Assembly (NCBI RefSeq): GCF_003473485.1
Contig: NC_053044.1
Coordinates: forward strand, 35,530,091 to 35,594,090
Direction: 5' to 3'
Source: Medicago truncatula
Lineage: Eukaryota; Streptophyta; Magnoliopsida; Fabales; Fabaceae
Length of the DNA stretch: 64,000 nt
A program made the translations under genes and the position numbers. The notes below the pieces were generated by a model. That model worked only from the letters and a program-made list of their open reading frames with translations, searched no databases and was not told the DNA's origin. This document shows, piece by piece, positions 35,472 through 47,854 of the stretch. Numbering within the stretch: position 1 is the first letter of the stretch; each line of letters opens with the position of its first letter.

Positions 35472-36078
35472 AGGTTCCGCTAAAGGTTTCCATCTTTGCT
35501 TGGCACTTGCTTCGAGATAGACTACATACGAAATCAAATTTGGCGAATCGTGGTGTTCTCTCCCCAGAGGCGTGTTTGTGTGTGCCTGGTTGTGGTCAGG
35601 TGGAGGACGCTCAACATCTTTTTCTATCATGCACCTCCTTTGGCTCTCTTTGGCCTTTACTGCCGTCGTGGATTGGATTCGAAGGTGCAAACCATCATGA
35701 GTTTATTTTTTTCCACAAGTAGTCTGAAATCGCGGTGCTCTTTCCTCCAGGTTATTTGGCTCATTAGTGTTTGGATTATGTGGAATGAACGTAACAACAT
35801 GTTATTTAATAACAAAGAAAACTCTATAATTCAACTTCTAGACAAAGTAAAGTTTTATTCCTTCTGGTGGCTGAAAGCTAAAAAGGGCTACTTTTGTATT
35901 TGGTGATCATTTGTGGTAGACAAGCCCTTTGTCGTGTTTAGGCATTAGCTAACCCACTTTTTGTACCTCTTTTTTTGCTGCTTGTAAATTTTTAGTGGTC
36001 TTTTTGGTACGCCTTGTGATGAGGAGACTGCTACAATAGGGTTAATATAATTCATTTATGCTTGTTAGAAAAAAAAAA
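35472..36078 (+). mobile_element. 5'-truncated LINE 3' end with reverse-transcriptase zinc-binding domain
   Basis: Translation from 35474 gives PLKVSIFAWHLLRDRLHTKS, then CLCVPGCGQVEDAQHLFLSC, the zf-RVT domain found at the end of plant LINE polyproteins. After one frameshift it continues VIWLISVWIMWNERNNMLFN and stops. A 3' UTR and an A10 tail (36069-36078) follow. It is closely related to the copy at 56488-56952 (shared LWNERNN or MWNERNN and GGCACGCCTTGT or GGTACGCCTTGT). No target-site duplication could be found. Confidence 0.8.
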
Positions 36079-36180
36079 TGCTAACGAGTGCCTGCGAGAC
36101 ATTGGTTAAAATACTAAAAGTAGTAAATTTATATTAAAAAGTTGTATAATCATTGCATTGACTAAAGAAACAACTTGTAG

Positions 36181-36214
36181 TCCTCGTGAGATTAGCTCAG
36201 TTAGTATGGACAAT
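36181..36214 (+). mobile_element. SINE 5' end remnant
   Basis: CGTGAGATTAGCTCAGTTAG carries the A box of the same SINE type as the copy at 371-451. It stops where a hAT-like TAGGGGTGTTC terminus begins (36215), so the SINE was broken or truncated there. Confidence 0.5.
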
Positions 36215-36420
36215 TAGGGGTGTTCAAAACCGAACAAACTCAATAGAAAAATCGCAAACAAAACAAACATAAACCGAAAACCGCAAAAACTGTATTTAGT
36301 TCGTATGTATTCGAATCATATTTTTATTCAACCACACAGTTCGGTTCGGTTTGCGGTTTTATTTTAGCAACTGAACCAAATCGCAACACAAGAAAAACAC
36401 TAATTAAATTTAGGACACAA
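36215..36420. mobile_element. Left end of a hAT-type element (TAGGGGTGTTC)
   Basis: It begins with the same 11-bp terminus as the complete element at 18792-19413 and carries subterminal CCGAAC and GGTTCGGTTTGCGG repeats. No matching GAACACCCCTA right end was found nearby, so this copy is incomplete or its right end has diverged. Confidence 0.6.
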
Positions 36421-36848
36421 ACCTAGTACTCATAGAAATTCAATGAAATTTTTTATAGAATGACATATTTTTTCTCTCTTTTTATTTTTTTAACTAAGAC
36501 CTTGTTCCTCATGTTAAGTTTTTTCTACACTTTTGATTTTAAAATTGTATTTATATGCTTTAATTTAATTGTACATGCATTTTTGCATATATATTTATGT
36601 TAGATATATCATGAATAAAAACTCAATGTGAACTTTTAGAGAACAATAAAATAATAGAAAGAGATGGAATATTAGTACTTGGTGATAAAAAAAAATGGAA
36701 AAAAAAATCATCGAATAAAAATGAAAAGTAAAATTGATAAATATATAATACTTCCAAGCAATTTCGCAACATTAACTGAAAATGGAAAAGTCAAAACGTC
36801 ATTTTTTTAAATCTAAAGAGCACTATTTAAATACACGTGTCTTTATAC

Positions 36849-37075
36849 TTTTTTTTTTTTTTTAGGGAAAATAAACTTATATCATTTTATTAAAAATTAA
36901 ATCAGAAATACATGTTGGACTTTCATCAAAGATGTGGAAGCTAGGACCTAATGTGGCTGCCTTAGCTAATTCATGAGCAACCTCATTTGCTTGCCTCCTA
37001 GTAAACTCGACATGAGAGTTTGTTAAAAAGATATTACAAAACTGGATAGTATTCTCCATAATGGACCCAAATTCG
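36849..37075 (-). mobile_element. Short retroposed fragment with RNase H-like coding remnant
   Basis: The minus strand ends in a poly(A) (T-run at 36849-36862) and encodes SHVEFTRRQANEVAHELAKA, the end of the RNase H-like (RVT_3) domain seen in plant LINE-type and related proteins. A target-site duplication GTGT[C/A]TTTATACTTTTTT flanks it (from 36837 and from 37076), which proves retroposition of a 5'-truncated copy. Confidence 0.75.
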
Positions 37076-37087
37076 GTGTATTTATAC

Positions 37088-37769
37088 TTTTTTCCCTTGT
37101 GATTTTAAATACTTGGACTACATATTTTTAGACAAAAAATAACTAAGAAATTAAACATGACTCGGTTTCTCTTGATGATATATATCTCAATTATTTAAGG
37201 GTTGTAAAAATAAACAAAAGAATATATCGTTTTTGTACTTCACATGAAAATAATGGAATAATGAGTTTTAGAAGCGTCGGTGACTTGACTTGGCTAGGAT
37301 AAGAATATGAAAATAATGTTGTTGTACTCTAGTGGACTTGGTAAGAGACTCCATGGCCTATTTCCATGCATTTGGCCATGTTTTGAACTTGCTTGGAAAT
37401 TACACTCGTTATACTTTTTGTCTCTAAATGCATACAGCTTTTGGAAGTAGTAGTGACTACTCTTTTGAAACTAATTGTGACTATCGGGGTGGTTTTCTTT
37501 TCCAAGTGTTTAGTTAGAATTGTTTTGGTTTTTGAAAGGTTTGATGTTTTGTTTTGGTTTTGAAAGTGTGCAAATTAAATAAAGTACTTTGAAGCCATGA
37601 AGTTCATTATTACAATGAACACTTCCTAGTTCTAGTCTGTTCTATTGCCATTAAAAATCATTATCTATATAATTTTTTCCTTTTCAAGAACAAATGACGT
37701 GTCTTACCAATATAGCTCCATCTTCTCATGGTCCCTTTGTTGATAAAACTCATTGCACCCTATTACTTA
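37088..37769. other. Intergenic DNA, no gene seen
   Basis: AT-rich single-copy-looking sequence without an open frame of note and without recognised repeats. Confidence 0.4.
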
Positions 37770-38400
37770 CTAGATCTCCCTCCCGTGCTGCCGCACGGGT
37801 CATATACGTTTACAAACATTCCTTACAATGCAATGTTCAACGGCACACAAAATTATAACAACTGCAAATATGATTTCAATACTAATGACTTTTTTTGAAC
37901 AACAATACTAATGACTTAGTGTTATAAGTCAAGTTTTACACGTTTCAAAAAATCTATCTATACACCACATTCATCACATGAGTAGATGAATGGAATAGAA
38001 GATTAGCTGCTACATAATCTGAATGGATGAATGGGAGAAAATATTTTTTATTTATTTATAGGACCTTCCTATAAAAAAAAATCATATCAAATGGAGTATT
38101 TGAATAAAAAACTTTCCTATAAATTAAAAAAATAAGTTTTCATACACTTAAGTGTAAATCAATTGCACCGATATTGGTGAAGCAAGAAACTTAGAAGCAT
38201 TTATGATAGTATTTGCAAGCATTGAAACATTAGATAGGAAGGTCCATATGCGTTAACAATCCCTTACATTTGTAAAAACATTGAATGGAACACAATGTAC
38301 ATTGAAAAATAACCAACTTTTCGTTTACCTGTTCTACCGCACAGGTCATGTACATTGAAAAAGAACACATGAAAATAGGAGAGCTTCAAAACTTTGTGCT
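37770..38400 (-). mobile_element. Helitron 3' end
   Basis: On the minus strand the hairpin CCCGTGCGGCAGCACGGG (37799-37782, 7-bp stem, 4-nt loop) is followed after 8 nt by CTAG and then T (37773-37769), the canonical Helitron 3' terminus. A second, decayed hairpin ACCTGTGCGGTAGAACAGGT (38346-38327) with similar flanks lies 545 bp inside. The 5' TC end, on the right side, could not be located, so the total length is unknown and the right limit given is arbitrary. No Rep/helicase is seen; the element is non-autonomous. Confidence 0.7.
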
Positions 38401-41375
38401 ATCCAAAAGTTCTTACAAAATATTATACAGTTCTTGCAATATATTTCACTTTAAAAGAATGCATTTGCATACCAGGAATGAGTAACTATACTCTAAATAA
38501 TAAATAGGTTGCAAAAAGGATATGGAAGGGCAAATCAAAATGTGAACTCCATTTGGATGAAAGGAAAAGAATGAGAATTAAATTAACTAAGCAAATGCTT
38601 CAATAGCGATCACTAAACTACATTCTACAAAGACTAATGATCTTAGTGTGTCTTATGGAATTCCCCCATTGATGAAACTTTATTAAGCAAGAAAGAAAAT
38701 TTAAATTAAATATCAAGGGGTTTGAGGGGCATATCCTAAAATTACACTACATTAGAAAAAACAGTCTCAAGTGTGTTTTGAATCTCAAACACCAATTAAC
38801 GAAACACCCCTAGTAAAATTCAAAAAGCTTTTATTTAGTTATTGATTCCAAGCAATAAATCAGAAACATTTCAGTATGGTTCTGTCCACAAAAACAACCA
38901 AACAATGGTCTTGAAAAAGTAAACCTTGGCCATCTATAAAAGGTTGATCTTTTAAGATCTCCGGATGATATGTCTTTTAATGATTCACTTCCAATGCTAA
39001 TTCCATTGCCCAAACGCTAAACCTTTTTTCATGAAAAGATCGCCAGCTAAAGAGTAAACTTGTTGGCATTCATATTAGCATGAAAAGATCTCCGGATGTT
39101 ATGTTTTGAAAGATCTGGCTCAAAGTTGTTAATGGCAAAAGCAATTTTACTACTATGTTATGTATCCCTCCTTAGCTAGTCTCTTTTCCTCTACTGGAAC
39201 CTGAATTTCTGCCGCAAAAGAAGAACATCCTTGTAAGAGTCGGTCACTCTGTGACAATTTCTGCTGGATAAAAATCAGCCATTGGGCGAATCATGCAATC
39301 CGTATATTACTTCAAAGCCTAAATCACAAAAGAAAATAAAAGAATTCATTAAAGAATGTAAAAGGAGTGGAGATAATTTCAAAGCCTAATTCTAAAACAC
39401 CATTTGTAACCTAAAAAGAACATGAAAGGGAAGTCTCAATAAAAGGATGCCCAACAAAATTAAAATAAGTCTTAAGGTTCTTACACATAATTGATAATCT
39501 AAAACTACATTATCCATGATCAGAGCATGTACTTGTGCCCTCAAGAGCCCCTTTTAATTAACCATCTTATAAACAAATAAAACTTACAACAATTGCATCT
39601 AATCCAATTACCACAACACTAACTTGAGAAAAACAAAAGTCACGTATTACGTCCGTAGTACTGTTTTAAGCATCGAGTTTTCAATTGTCATCATCTTTGT
39701 ACTAAACCTGTCATCTTTGTACCATCTCTGCGATAAAAAAATAGGCTCTATATAAGTTCAATGAGATTATCTCATACTTGTCCATCTGTTATGTTTCGAA
39801 AAAGGATAGTGATTTACATAACTGAAATCATATTAGCATACTGAAATCATGTAAGCACTTCCAACATAACTGTGATTACATATACATTTTCTAACATGGT
39901 AGGAGCTTAACTAATTGTGCAGGTTGGTAAAACTCAGAACTACACAATATTATCAGTAGTTATCAGTTAAGCCAAAGTCATAAAACTAATGATGAAAAAT
40001 AACAGAAAATACTATCATTAAAAAACTAAGAGAAAACACCATAAGTTTTGATCTGCCAGCAAAATGAAAATTAGTCATAATGATGAAAAATAACAGAAAA
40101 TACTATCATTACAAAACTTAGAGGAGAAATTTTAGAGAGCCTACCTTGTTATGCATGTGTAGGGGCTTTGACTTGAAAAGTTATCATCATTCTCAGCAGC
40201 CTAAGAAAGACATGTTGCGATAGTAGACACAAAAATTAGGAAGACAAATCTCATGCTAGAAATCAACACAATTCAATTCAAAAAATCACTTCAACTCAAC
40301 CATTCTTTTCAACATAAAAAGCCAAGGTAAAGAAAGAAAGCAAGGCATTTTAACAGCGAGTTTACCTTTGACAGGGACGGAGGACGAAGTTTCGAAATCG
40401 GTGAGACAAACCACGATGAACGGTGATCGATCAGAGCAAACCAAATCGAGGTAGGTGATTCACTGAATCGAGTTAGGGTTTTGAGAGAAAACCGAATGGA
40501 GGTAAAATTGAAGGAGAGAAGATGTTAGAATAGATGCATATGACGCTGCCGGAAGAAGGAGGTGATGCTATCGGAGGAAGGTGGCGCCGAGATCACCTGT
40601 GAGGAGGAAAACAGATGTGAATGAAATCTTAGATGCTAGAAATCAACACAATTCAATACAAAATGAATGGGAAATCAGAGTCTCAATGCAGTTGGGAAGA
40701 TGTTTATTGGTAATAGGAACCGTATGTACTTTACCAATGCAGTTGTGAGTTGAAATTGAAAGACTTTGTTTATTGGGAATAGATGGGTTGTGTGGAGATC
40801 AACACAAATGCATCTAACGGCCAGAACAGTTTGGAGCCAAAACCATCAAGATTAGGGTTGGCATAAATTGTTAGCAATGTTATTCATATTAGAAATAAGT
40901 ATGATTTCATCCCAAAAACTTTTAGGCCATTTCACTGCTTCAAGACCCTTGTCTAGCCTTATAATTCCAACAACTACCTTCATCTTTCGGTATATTGGTC
41001 GATGCCTAAGATTTTGAATCATAATGTTAAACTTACTCATTTCCTCTGATATTGATTTCAACTTTTGTTACCTCGTTGATACCATATGTTTGAATGATTA
41101 TAACCATATGATTGTTTGATCGTGTAATGCTTATATCAATTATCATTTTGATTAGCCAAGCTTAAAAAATCATACCCATAATTCGTGTGAAAAGTGATAA
41201 AATAATATTAGTATTTTAAATTCTCACAACAAAAGAAAATGATCATGGAAGTTTTATGATTACTTTCCATGACCCTAAGACAAGAGAAAACTAATCACTC
41301 ATCATAATGACGAGCTTTTTAAATAAAACGAAAACAATAAAATAAAGAAAACATTATTGAAATAAGAACTAATTA
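38401..41375. other. Region without a supported gene
   Basis: No exon chain could be built. TAATGATGAAAAATAACAGA occurs at 39988 and again at 40078 with identical continuation (AAATACTATCATTA), a small duplication 90 bp apart. TTAGATGCTAGAAATCAACA near 40629 repeats a string seen near 40252. A less AT-rich patch at 40370-40600 resembles a decayed 5' UTR or promoter but leads to no readable protein. Part of this may be the body of the Helitron whose 3' end is at 37770. Confidence 0.35.
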
Positions 41376-41657
41376 CTCCCTCCGTCCCAAATTGTATGTC
41401 GTTTTGAAAAAAAATATTTGTCCCAAATTATATGTCGTTTTACAATACCAATGAAACATTAATGTTATTTTTCCTATTATATCCTTCACTATTTATTACT
41501 CTATCTTATTTCAATTCTTTAATTTATCTTTCTCATACAATTTATTAAAGATAATTTTGTAAAACAACTCATAATATTTATTTCCCACACAAAATTAATT
41601 ATATTTTTTAATATGTGTGAAATGTCTAAAACGTCATACAATTTGAGACGGAGGGAG
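41376..41657 (+). mobile_element. Complete mariner/Stowaway-type MITE, 282 bp
   Basis: The termini CTCCCTCCGTCCCAAATTGT and ACAATTTGAGACGGAGGGAG are inverted repeats. TA stands on both sides (41374-41375 and 41658-41659). The same family occurs complete but inverted at 63436-63716 and truncated at 11390-11633. It is non-coding. Confidence 0.92.
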
Positions 41658-41659
41658 TA

Positions 41660-42801
41660 CAAAATTGTATGATTCTATGGTGAAAAGTGGTAAGAAATCA
41701 AGGCAAGACTTAACCTATTTATAGGCTAAGCACTTTGATTTTGTGCACTAATCAAATTACAAGGCTTTAACATTAGCATTTATAAGTGATCAACTGATCA
41801 TCCAAGTACCTCAAAGAAAAACCACAAAAATTAAAGTCTTTAGGTTGTCATGGTTGTAACCCATGGTTACGAGCAATCGTAACAACCTTTGATAATTAAG
41901 GCTTGATCATTTTATTTTCTTGCTTTGACAGTTTTGAAACCTACGAACATGAATTTGAAGTGTTGAAACTTGATTTCCCACTAATTTTATTTTCAATAAG
42001 GTTGTCATTGCCATTATTTTTTGCTTGGTCAACAAAACTTCAACATTTGAAGAAATTCGATCATATTTGCATCATTTCTTCATATTCCTCTTGAATTATC
42101 CCATATATTTAAAACAAAAGAAAATATAGTAAAATGCAAATTAAACATTAATTTATTAAATAAAAATTAACTAAAAATATAACAAAATATCATGTGATTG
42201 GTGTTTCTAGTTGGAGGTAGAGTCATATATTGCTCGGAGACCGGGAAAATTTGATAAGTATGGGTTAAATGTTTGGTCAATGTTTTGGGTTGATGAGTGC
42301 TCTGAGTTAAAACTTGTATGTTAAGAAAGGTATTTGCTTCATTTGTGTAAACGGACCTTCCGATATGATGGGCTGAAATAAGGTGCAATCTTGAATAGCC
42401 GAAGTGTTTAACTATGCATATGTATTTTTTTAACGCTACATCATGAGCAGAAGCATTCAGTATCGTCCCTTTTCAAATAAAATCATGCGTTAATATTTTC
42501 TAAAATAAAAGATGAAACTTGAAAAATTGAAATAAGGTTCAAACGTTTATGCGAACAAGGAAGGTATATAAACATATATTATACATATGCATTAGAGTGA
42601 TATAGTAGTGTGAGGGTACCAAATAATAGGTATACAACCCAACTGAGAACAAGTAATCAATAAAAGTAAACTAGCAATATATAACCATCTGACTCCTAAA
42701 TTTAGTCAAAACCTGCCCATGACAGTCGATACCAAAAAGAAGTCTTAATGTTTCCCTGATTAGTACTCTACAAAAAAAGGCCAAAATACAACACACCCTA
42801 G
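41660..42801. other. Intergenic DNA, no gene seen
   Basis: AT-rich, with short open frames of no recognisable family. No repeat was assigned. Confidence 0.4.
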
Positions 42802-43405
42802 CACTGCACCATTTATTGTCTCTGGCAACACTTTTTTAGAAGAGATGTAAAAATTTTCCCCTAAAAGTGGCTAGGGCAACGTTTTTTGGCTGTTGCCAAA
42901 AATATTTTCGCAATCCCTGAAAAAATCCTCTAAAATACCTTTGGGGACGTGTTTAGAGCGTTACTCTATTATTTCGTTGGCAACAATCGTGAATTGTCCC
43001 CTTAAATACTTATGGGGACGTTTTTAAAGTGTCACAATAGTATTTCTCTGGCAATATTTGATAATTGTCCCCTTAAATACTTTTGGGGACAATTTTAGAT
43101 TGTTACTTTAGTTTTAATAAAAGACTACATTTCTTCAATGTTATTCACAACATCAAAATTTTGGTGGCAATTTTCTCTCTAAATTTGTTTATCAAAAACC
43201 AAATCTTCCCTCAAAACATCATTAAAAAAAATCAGCTAACATATAATATATGGATAATTAATAATAGGAACTAAAAAAAATTTAGCTAAAAATCTCTATC
43301 GCCTTCTTTGAACATCTATTTCCGCCAAAGATGCTAGTCATTAACTTTCATAAATAAATCTTTGTCAAACGAAAAAACCTTCATAAATAGATAGACTATT
43401 GAATG

Positions 43406-43547
43406 CCCCAGTGAACATAGCTCAGTTTGCAGGGGCATGAATTATTATATGTATGGGTCGGGGTTCGAACCCCGAACACCCCACTTATTCACCTTGAAAA
43501 AGGTGAATTCTAGCCGGTAGGCTATTTGTCAAAAAAAAAAAAAAAAG
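43406..43547 (+). mobile_element. tRNA-derived SINE with target-site duplication
   Basis: A box TAGCTCAGTTTGCAGGG (43418 on) and B box GGGGTTCGAACCCC (43460 on) are followed by a short body and an A16 tail. A 16-bp duplication with two changes, GATAGACTATTGAATG (43390-43405) and GATAAACTATTGATTG (43548-43563), flanks it. This proves retroposition and explains the tRNA-like look. It is not a tRNA gene. Confidence 0.92.
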
Positions 43548-43796
43548 GATAAACTATTGATTGATATCGTTAATGATTAGAAATATTTAGTTGATAAGAT
43601 CAAAATAATATATGAAGTGTTTCGAGATATTTATGCCAAATAAAATATTATTTTAAAAAATTAAAAAATTTAAAATAAATGTGGCATACAAAACATTACT
43701 TTATATAGAGAACAAAAAAAGTCAGCACTATCACGCCTAATTTCTCTATATATAGTCTAATATATATATATATATTAGACGAAAATAAACGATATT

Positions 43797-44390
43797 CTTT
43801 CATTCAAATTGATAGAGTACATCGATACAATACAAATTCAAATTCGCTAAAAACAAAAAGGATGAACATGTGAACAAACTCATATCATCCATGTTAATAG
43901 CATAAAAAGACAAGGTACCTACGCCTACAAATATGACTATATTCAAGTCTCCGAAATCCTCATGTCTCCGGATCTGCAACGTTGATGACGCCAAAGTCAT
44001 TGTCATTGATCGGATCTGCTCTTGTTCAAAGCTAATCATTCAAGCTGAATCAAATAAACATCGCACTATGACGAGAAATCAAAAACACACTGCACAAAGA
44101 CGTGAAATCAAAACAAACAGAGTCGTTCAGAGACGACAAAATCACAAAAACAAACGAAAGAAAACAGAAAATATGTGAAATCACCTATTCAATTAAGGTA
44201 GAAGGAAAAACAAATCGGAGGGGTGATTTTTGGGTCAAAATTGACCCTAAATCACCCATCTGACAACAAGAAGAAGAAGAAATGGGGCGACGGCTAGGGT
44301 TTGAGAAGGAGAGAAGAGAGAAGGAGAGAAGAGAGAGAGAAAAGTGTTAATGAGCTTAACTACAATTTGACAAGCTCTTCTTTAGCTATT
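43797..44390. repeat. Dispersed repeat R, copy 1
   Basis: CATTCAAATTGATAGAGTAC, TAGCATAAAAAGACAAGGTA and ATGACTATATTCAAGTCTCC recur in order at 52970-53460 (copy 2). The region ends with GGCGACGGCTAGGGTTTGAG, matched by GGTGACGGCTCATAAG in copy 2. The class is unknown; the minus strand reads like a short decayed frame in both copies. Confidence 0.6.
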
Positions 44391-44923
44391 AAAAAATAAA
44401 AAACTTTTCTTTACAAGAAACCATTTAACAGGTAATAATGGTGATACAACAATTAATTTGGTATAAAGTAATGTTAGACATTTTTCTTATTATTATGTAT
44501 TAATTCAAATTTGTTGCAACACAATTTTTGTGGATATGTAATTAATTTCAATTTTATATGAGCTATAAACGATCATATATACGCAATTAATGTAAAATAT
44601 TTTCTGAGTACTTTCAAAAAACATCTCCTATAAGCTATTTTTTTTTTATGTGCTATTTCACTCTATCACAACGTTTAATAGTCGTAGCCACCTATGGCAA
44701 CGGTTAAAACTTGAAGCTAGAAATAACCAATAAAAGCGTCCCTTTTCCAATGGTTTAGGCGACATTTTCCGCAAGTGTGCCCAAATAGCGTGAAAAAATG
44801 TCCCCTTTGACAATAGGCTACGCTCAAACTGGAGACGCCTGAAAAATGTCCCCTATTCTTTTAGGCAACGTTTTTTCCGTACTGGCTACGACTTTTAACT
44901 GTTGCAAAAGAGGATAAATAGTG

Positions 44924-45429
44924 TTGTGTAGTTATTTTGATCAAGGGTGTCCTTATGTTCCTATGCCAGATGTTAGGGATATTTTTGAGCACGTGCTTGC
45001 TAGAAAGGAGTATGGTAGAGTGATCGGATGTGCCAACTGAGGCGGTGTTGTGGCAACTAAAGAGAGGATACTCAGTGTTCTGGAGTATGTAAGGGACACT
45101 ATAAAGTTTTTTTGATCTAGCCATTTTAGAGTGGATGCCCTTAGACGAACCCTACCTTCAGCGGTGAACTTAGGTTTTGGTAGTTCGGGAGGAGTTTCAG
45201 GAGGGGAAAGTTGTAGTGTTATGTCCTGTGTGGAGAGTGTGGTGGAGATATGTGTTATTGTTCCAGTTTTCCATCACTTCCATACATAGGACCTATGCTC
45301 ACGTATGTCGATACATTTATGTCCAAGTCAAACTGCTAGATATGATACATACCTCTACCAAACTAATGTATGGTCGTCACCATCACTTGGGTGACAGTCG
45401 GCAACGTCCCACCCAAATTGATCTAAGGG
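44924..45429. other. Unassigned DNA
   Basis: This is slightly less AT-rich than the surroundings, with one open frame (45177-45461, plus) that matches no family I know. It could be a decayed transposon gene. No firm call is made. Confidence 0.25.
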
Positions 45430-47854
45430 CGATGCCCAAAGTTCCACAAATAAAAGTATAAGGTCACAATATACATACATAAATACATCATGTGAGTACA
45501 CATGACATCAAGGTAAACATTGCACATACAAAATATAATGATGCATCATAAGCATAAATGCAGACTCTACATAAGTGTAACTTAGCACCTACTAAATGTC
45601 ACATGTAGCTATATGTGTGAAATGCAACTCCAAATGAACATCACGTGCAAATGATTATGGAATACAATGCACTATTCATAGGGGTGTAAGCAACTCCTAT
45701 TAAAAACGAGCAAATCCCTTATTTAACTTACGATGTTGTCTAATGATAAATATGCCTTAGCCTCAATAAAATTGGATTCACGATCATAAAGATCCAATTA
45801 CGTTGTCATGTACGATTCACGATCACAAAAAATGTTCAAACTTACAACGCTTTCACCATGTAATGCACGAGCATACGATTATCCATCTATGCTAATGCAA
45901 GAAGCTTGCATATCTCATGACATATGCAATTTCAACACCATGCTCATTCATACATATATTCATAAATATCATGTATAACAATATATATTCGTAATCTCAA
46001 CAAAAACAACATTTTAATGGATACATAAATCACATTTAAAGCACAATAACCTCATCTAAGCATACAATTTAAGATAACATATTTATTCACAACCAAGCAT
46101 AGAGATAAGATCATAAACAACCATCACATTTAGCATGTTTATGTGTTAAAGAGCACCCTTACTGTACTTGAGCTTTCCCGACAGCTTACACTCTACAAAC
46201 ATGTGCTATCATAACTCCTCTTGAGTTAAGTGCCCTAATATAAAAATCTAATCTTAGAGTTTTGCTACCCATCTCAGGTGAATTCAACAATGCTTTAGGG
46301 TTTGGAATCAACATATGCGGTTTCGAATCACCTAGGCATGTGTTTCCCAAAATATGCAATTAAAACATTTTTTTGACTCTTAAACACATAAATCCCCTCA
46401 AAATGTTTTGTTCGCAAGATACTTCCCAAAATATCTTTAAAATACTTTCCAACGTTATAACACAATAACAAAATATCTATATGTCCACCGAGACATTTTA
46501 AGTGCATTTTTTTTCCTGTTTAGCAAAACTTTCAAAAATACGACTAGACCTGACAACACATGATTTTTTTGAAAAAATTCGGCTGAGCCTCATATGCTTG
46601 TGCAACGTTATCCAAAGCTCTTGGCTCTACCAACCTGTACACATTTGTTTTTTTTTTTATTCTCTAAAATCATGTAGCGCATTCTAGCGGTCAAACAATC
46701 AACAACAAATTTTCACTAGTCACATTCCAGGTCCGATTCTAATTTTTTTATTTTATTTTTGTAAAAATCACAAATCAATGAATACATGCTCAATACGATG
46801 AACCATGTATCCATTTTGAAGATTTTGACAACGTGAATCCATTGGTCAGCTATGATCATATGAAACATATTGAAAATTGACCAGTTTACCTATTTATTTT
46901 TAGGTACCCCAAAAATTGACATTTTTCAAAAACTAATTTGTCATCACATACTCTCTTGCTTAAAATGTATATATCAAATAAAAACCATACTTTGAAACAT
47001 TTTCAAAATCGCTAAAATTTTCCAATGATCTGATGACATATATAAACTCACAACGACGATCATAGACACATTAGCAAAGCATATAAATCGATATCATAAG
47101 GAAAATCATACCCCTTTGTATTTTGGGGTGATTCATGGTCATCAAAGAATAAAATGGATGGGATTACCTCTCTGATCATCAATGGGTTACATGTGGGCTG
47201 GAGAGCATCAAACTTTGATCTCGTACCAAGTTCTTGCAAATCTATTGCGAAACGAGCTCGGTGGTGGCGCGACTGAAGAAAGATGTTAAATTTTAATTTT
47301 ATTTTACGAGCCTTATGTGGTAATCTTACTATAAACTCGACCCTATTCGCTGCGGTTTAAGGCATACATTGTTGAAAAAGATCTACTCTACTTCTCTGAA
47401 AATTTTAATTGTCCCCATGTTTTAAAACTATCTCGTCCCTCGTAAAAAATCTACTCACGCGTAAACTTTCTTTCTCAAAACATTCTCATTCTAGAATCTC
47501 TAAAAATGTAACGATTTAAAAACTCACTATAATGAAAAACAAACTATCTGATTAAAATATGACATCCCTTAAAGTCAACTCAAAACTTTAATCACAATAA
47601 TTTATATTTGATTTTGACTTGAATCACAAAACTTCTCAAAATGCACACCATCAGGACAAACACACAACATAGCATAAAATGTTTTCATAACCAATCTTGC
47701 TTGCACAATCATCATATAATCATATTTAAAACCTTTAGAGTAACCACATAACAATTGTAATTATGTCTGATAAAATTCAGGTTCACATCAAGTTCAAAGC
47801 CTAATGGACTAAAGATGCTAAGACTAGTTAGAGCAAATGACCAGGGATGTTACA
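45430..47854 (-). mobile_element. Degenerate Ty3/gypsy-type LTR
   Basis: On the minus strand it begins TGTAACATCCCTGG at 47854, a start common to plant Tekay-like gypsy LTRs. Its far end shares CAAAGTTCCACAAATAAAAG and GAGCATACGATT with the remnant at 17480-21500. It is non-coding, with many short direct repeats. The far border is set by the last similarity and is approximate. Confidence 0.5.

Larger units (their letters stand above)
42802..44923. mobile_element. CACTA-like non-autonomous element, about 2.1 kb
   Basis: The left end CACTGCACCATTTATTGTCT and the right end, reverse-complemented CACTATTTATCCTCTTTTGC, align with a 5-nt gap and both continue GCAACA. Subterminal repeats rich in GGGGAC and GGCAAC fill both ends (42830-43130 and 44680-44910), on the left as three units of about 71 bp built around CCCCTTAAATACTT. 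This architecture is typical of CACTA (En/Spm) elements. The 3-bp flanks (TAG and TTG) agree at two positions only. No transposase is present. A SINE (43406-43547) and a copy of a dispersed repeat (43797-44390) lie inside. Confidence 0.6.

Noticed and set aside
42830-43130. CRISPR-like or satellite array of GGGGAC units
   Set aside because: The units are few and diverged, and a matching inverted set lies at the other end of the element; they are transposon subterminal repeats.
43406-43547. Possible tRNA gene (A and B boxes, GGTTCGAACCCC)
   Set aside because: No acceptor or anticodon stem can form; the poly(A) tail and target-site duplication show a SINE.
45177-45461. 94-codon plus frame
   Set aside because: Considered as a plant mobile domain or transposase piece, but no diagnostic motif could be read.
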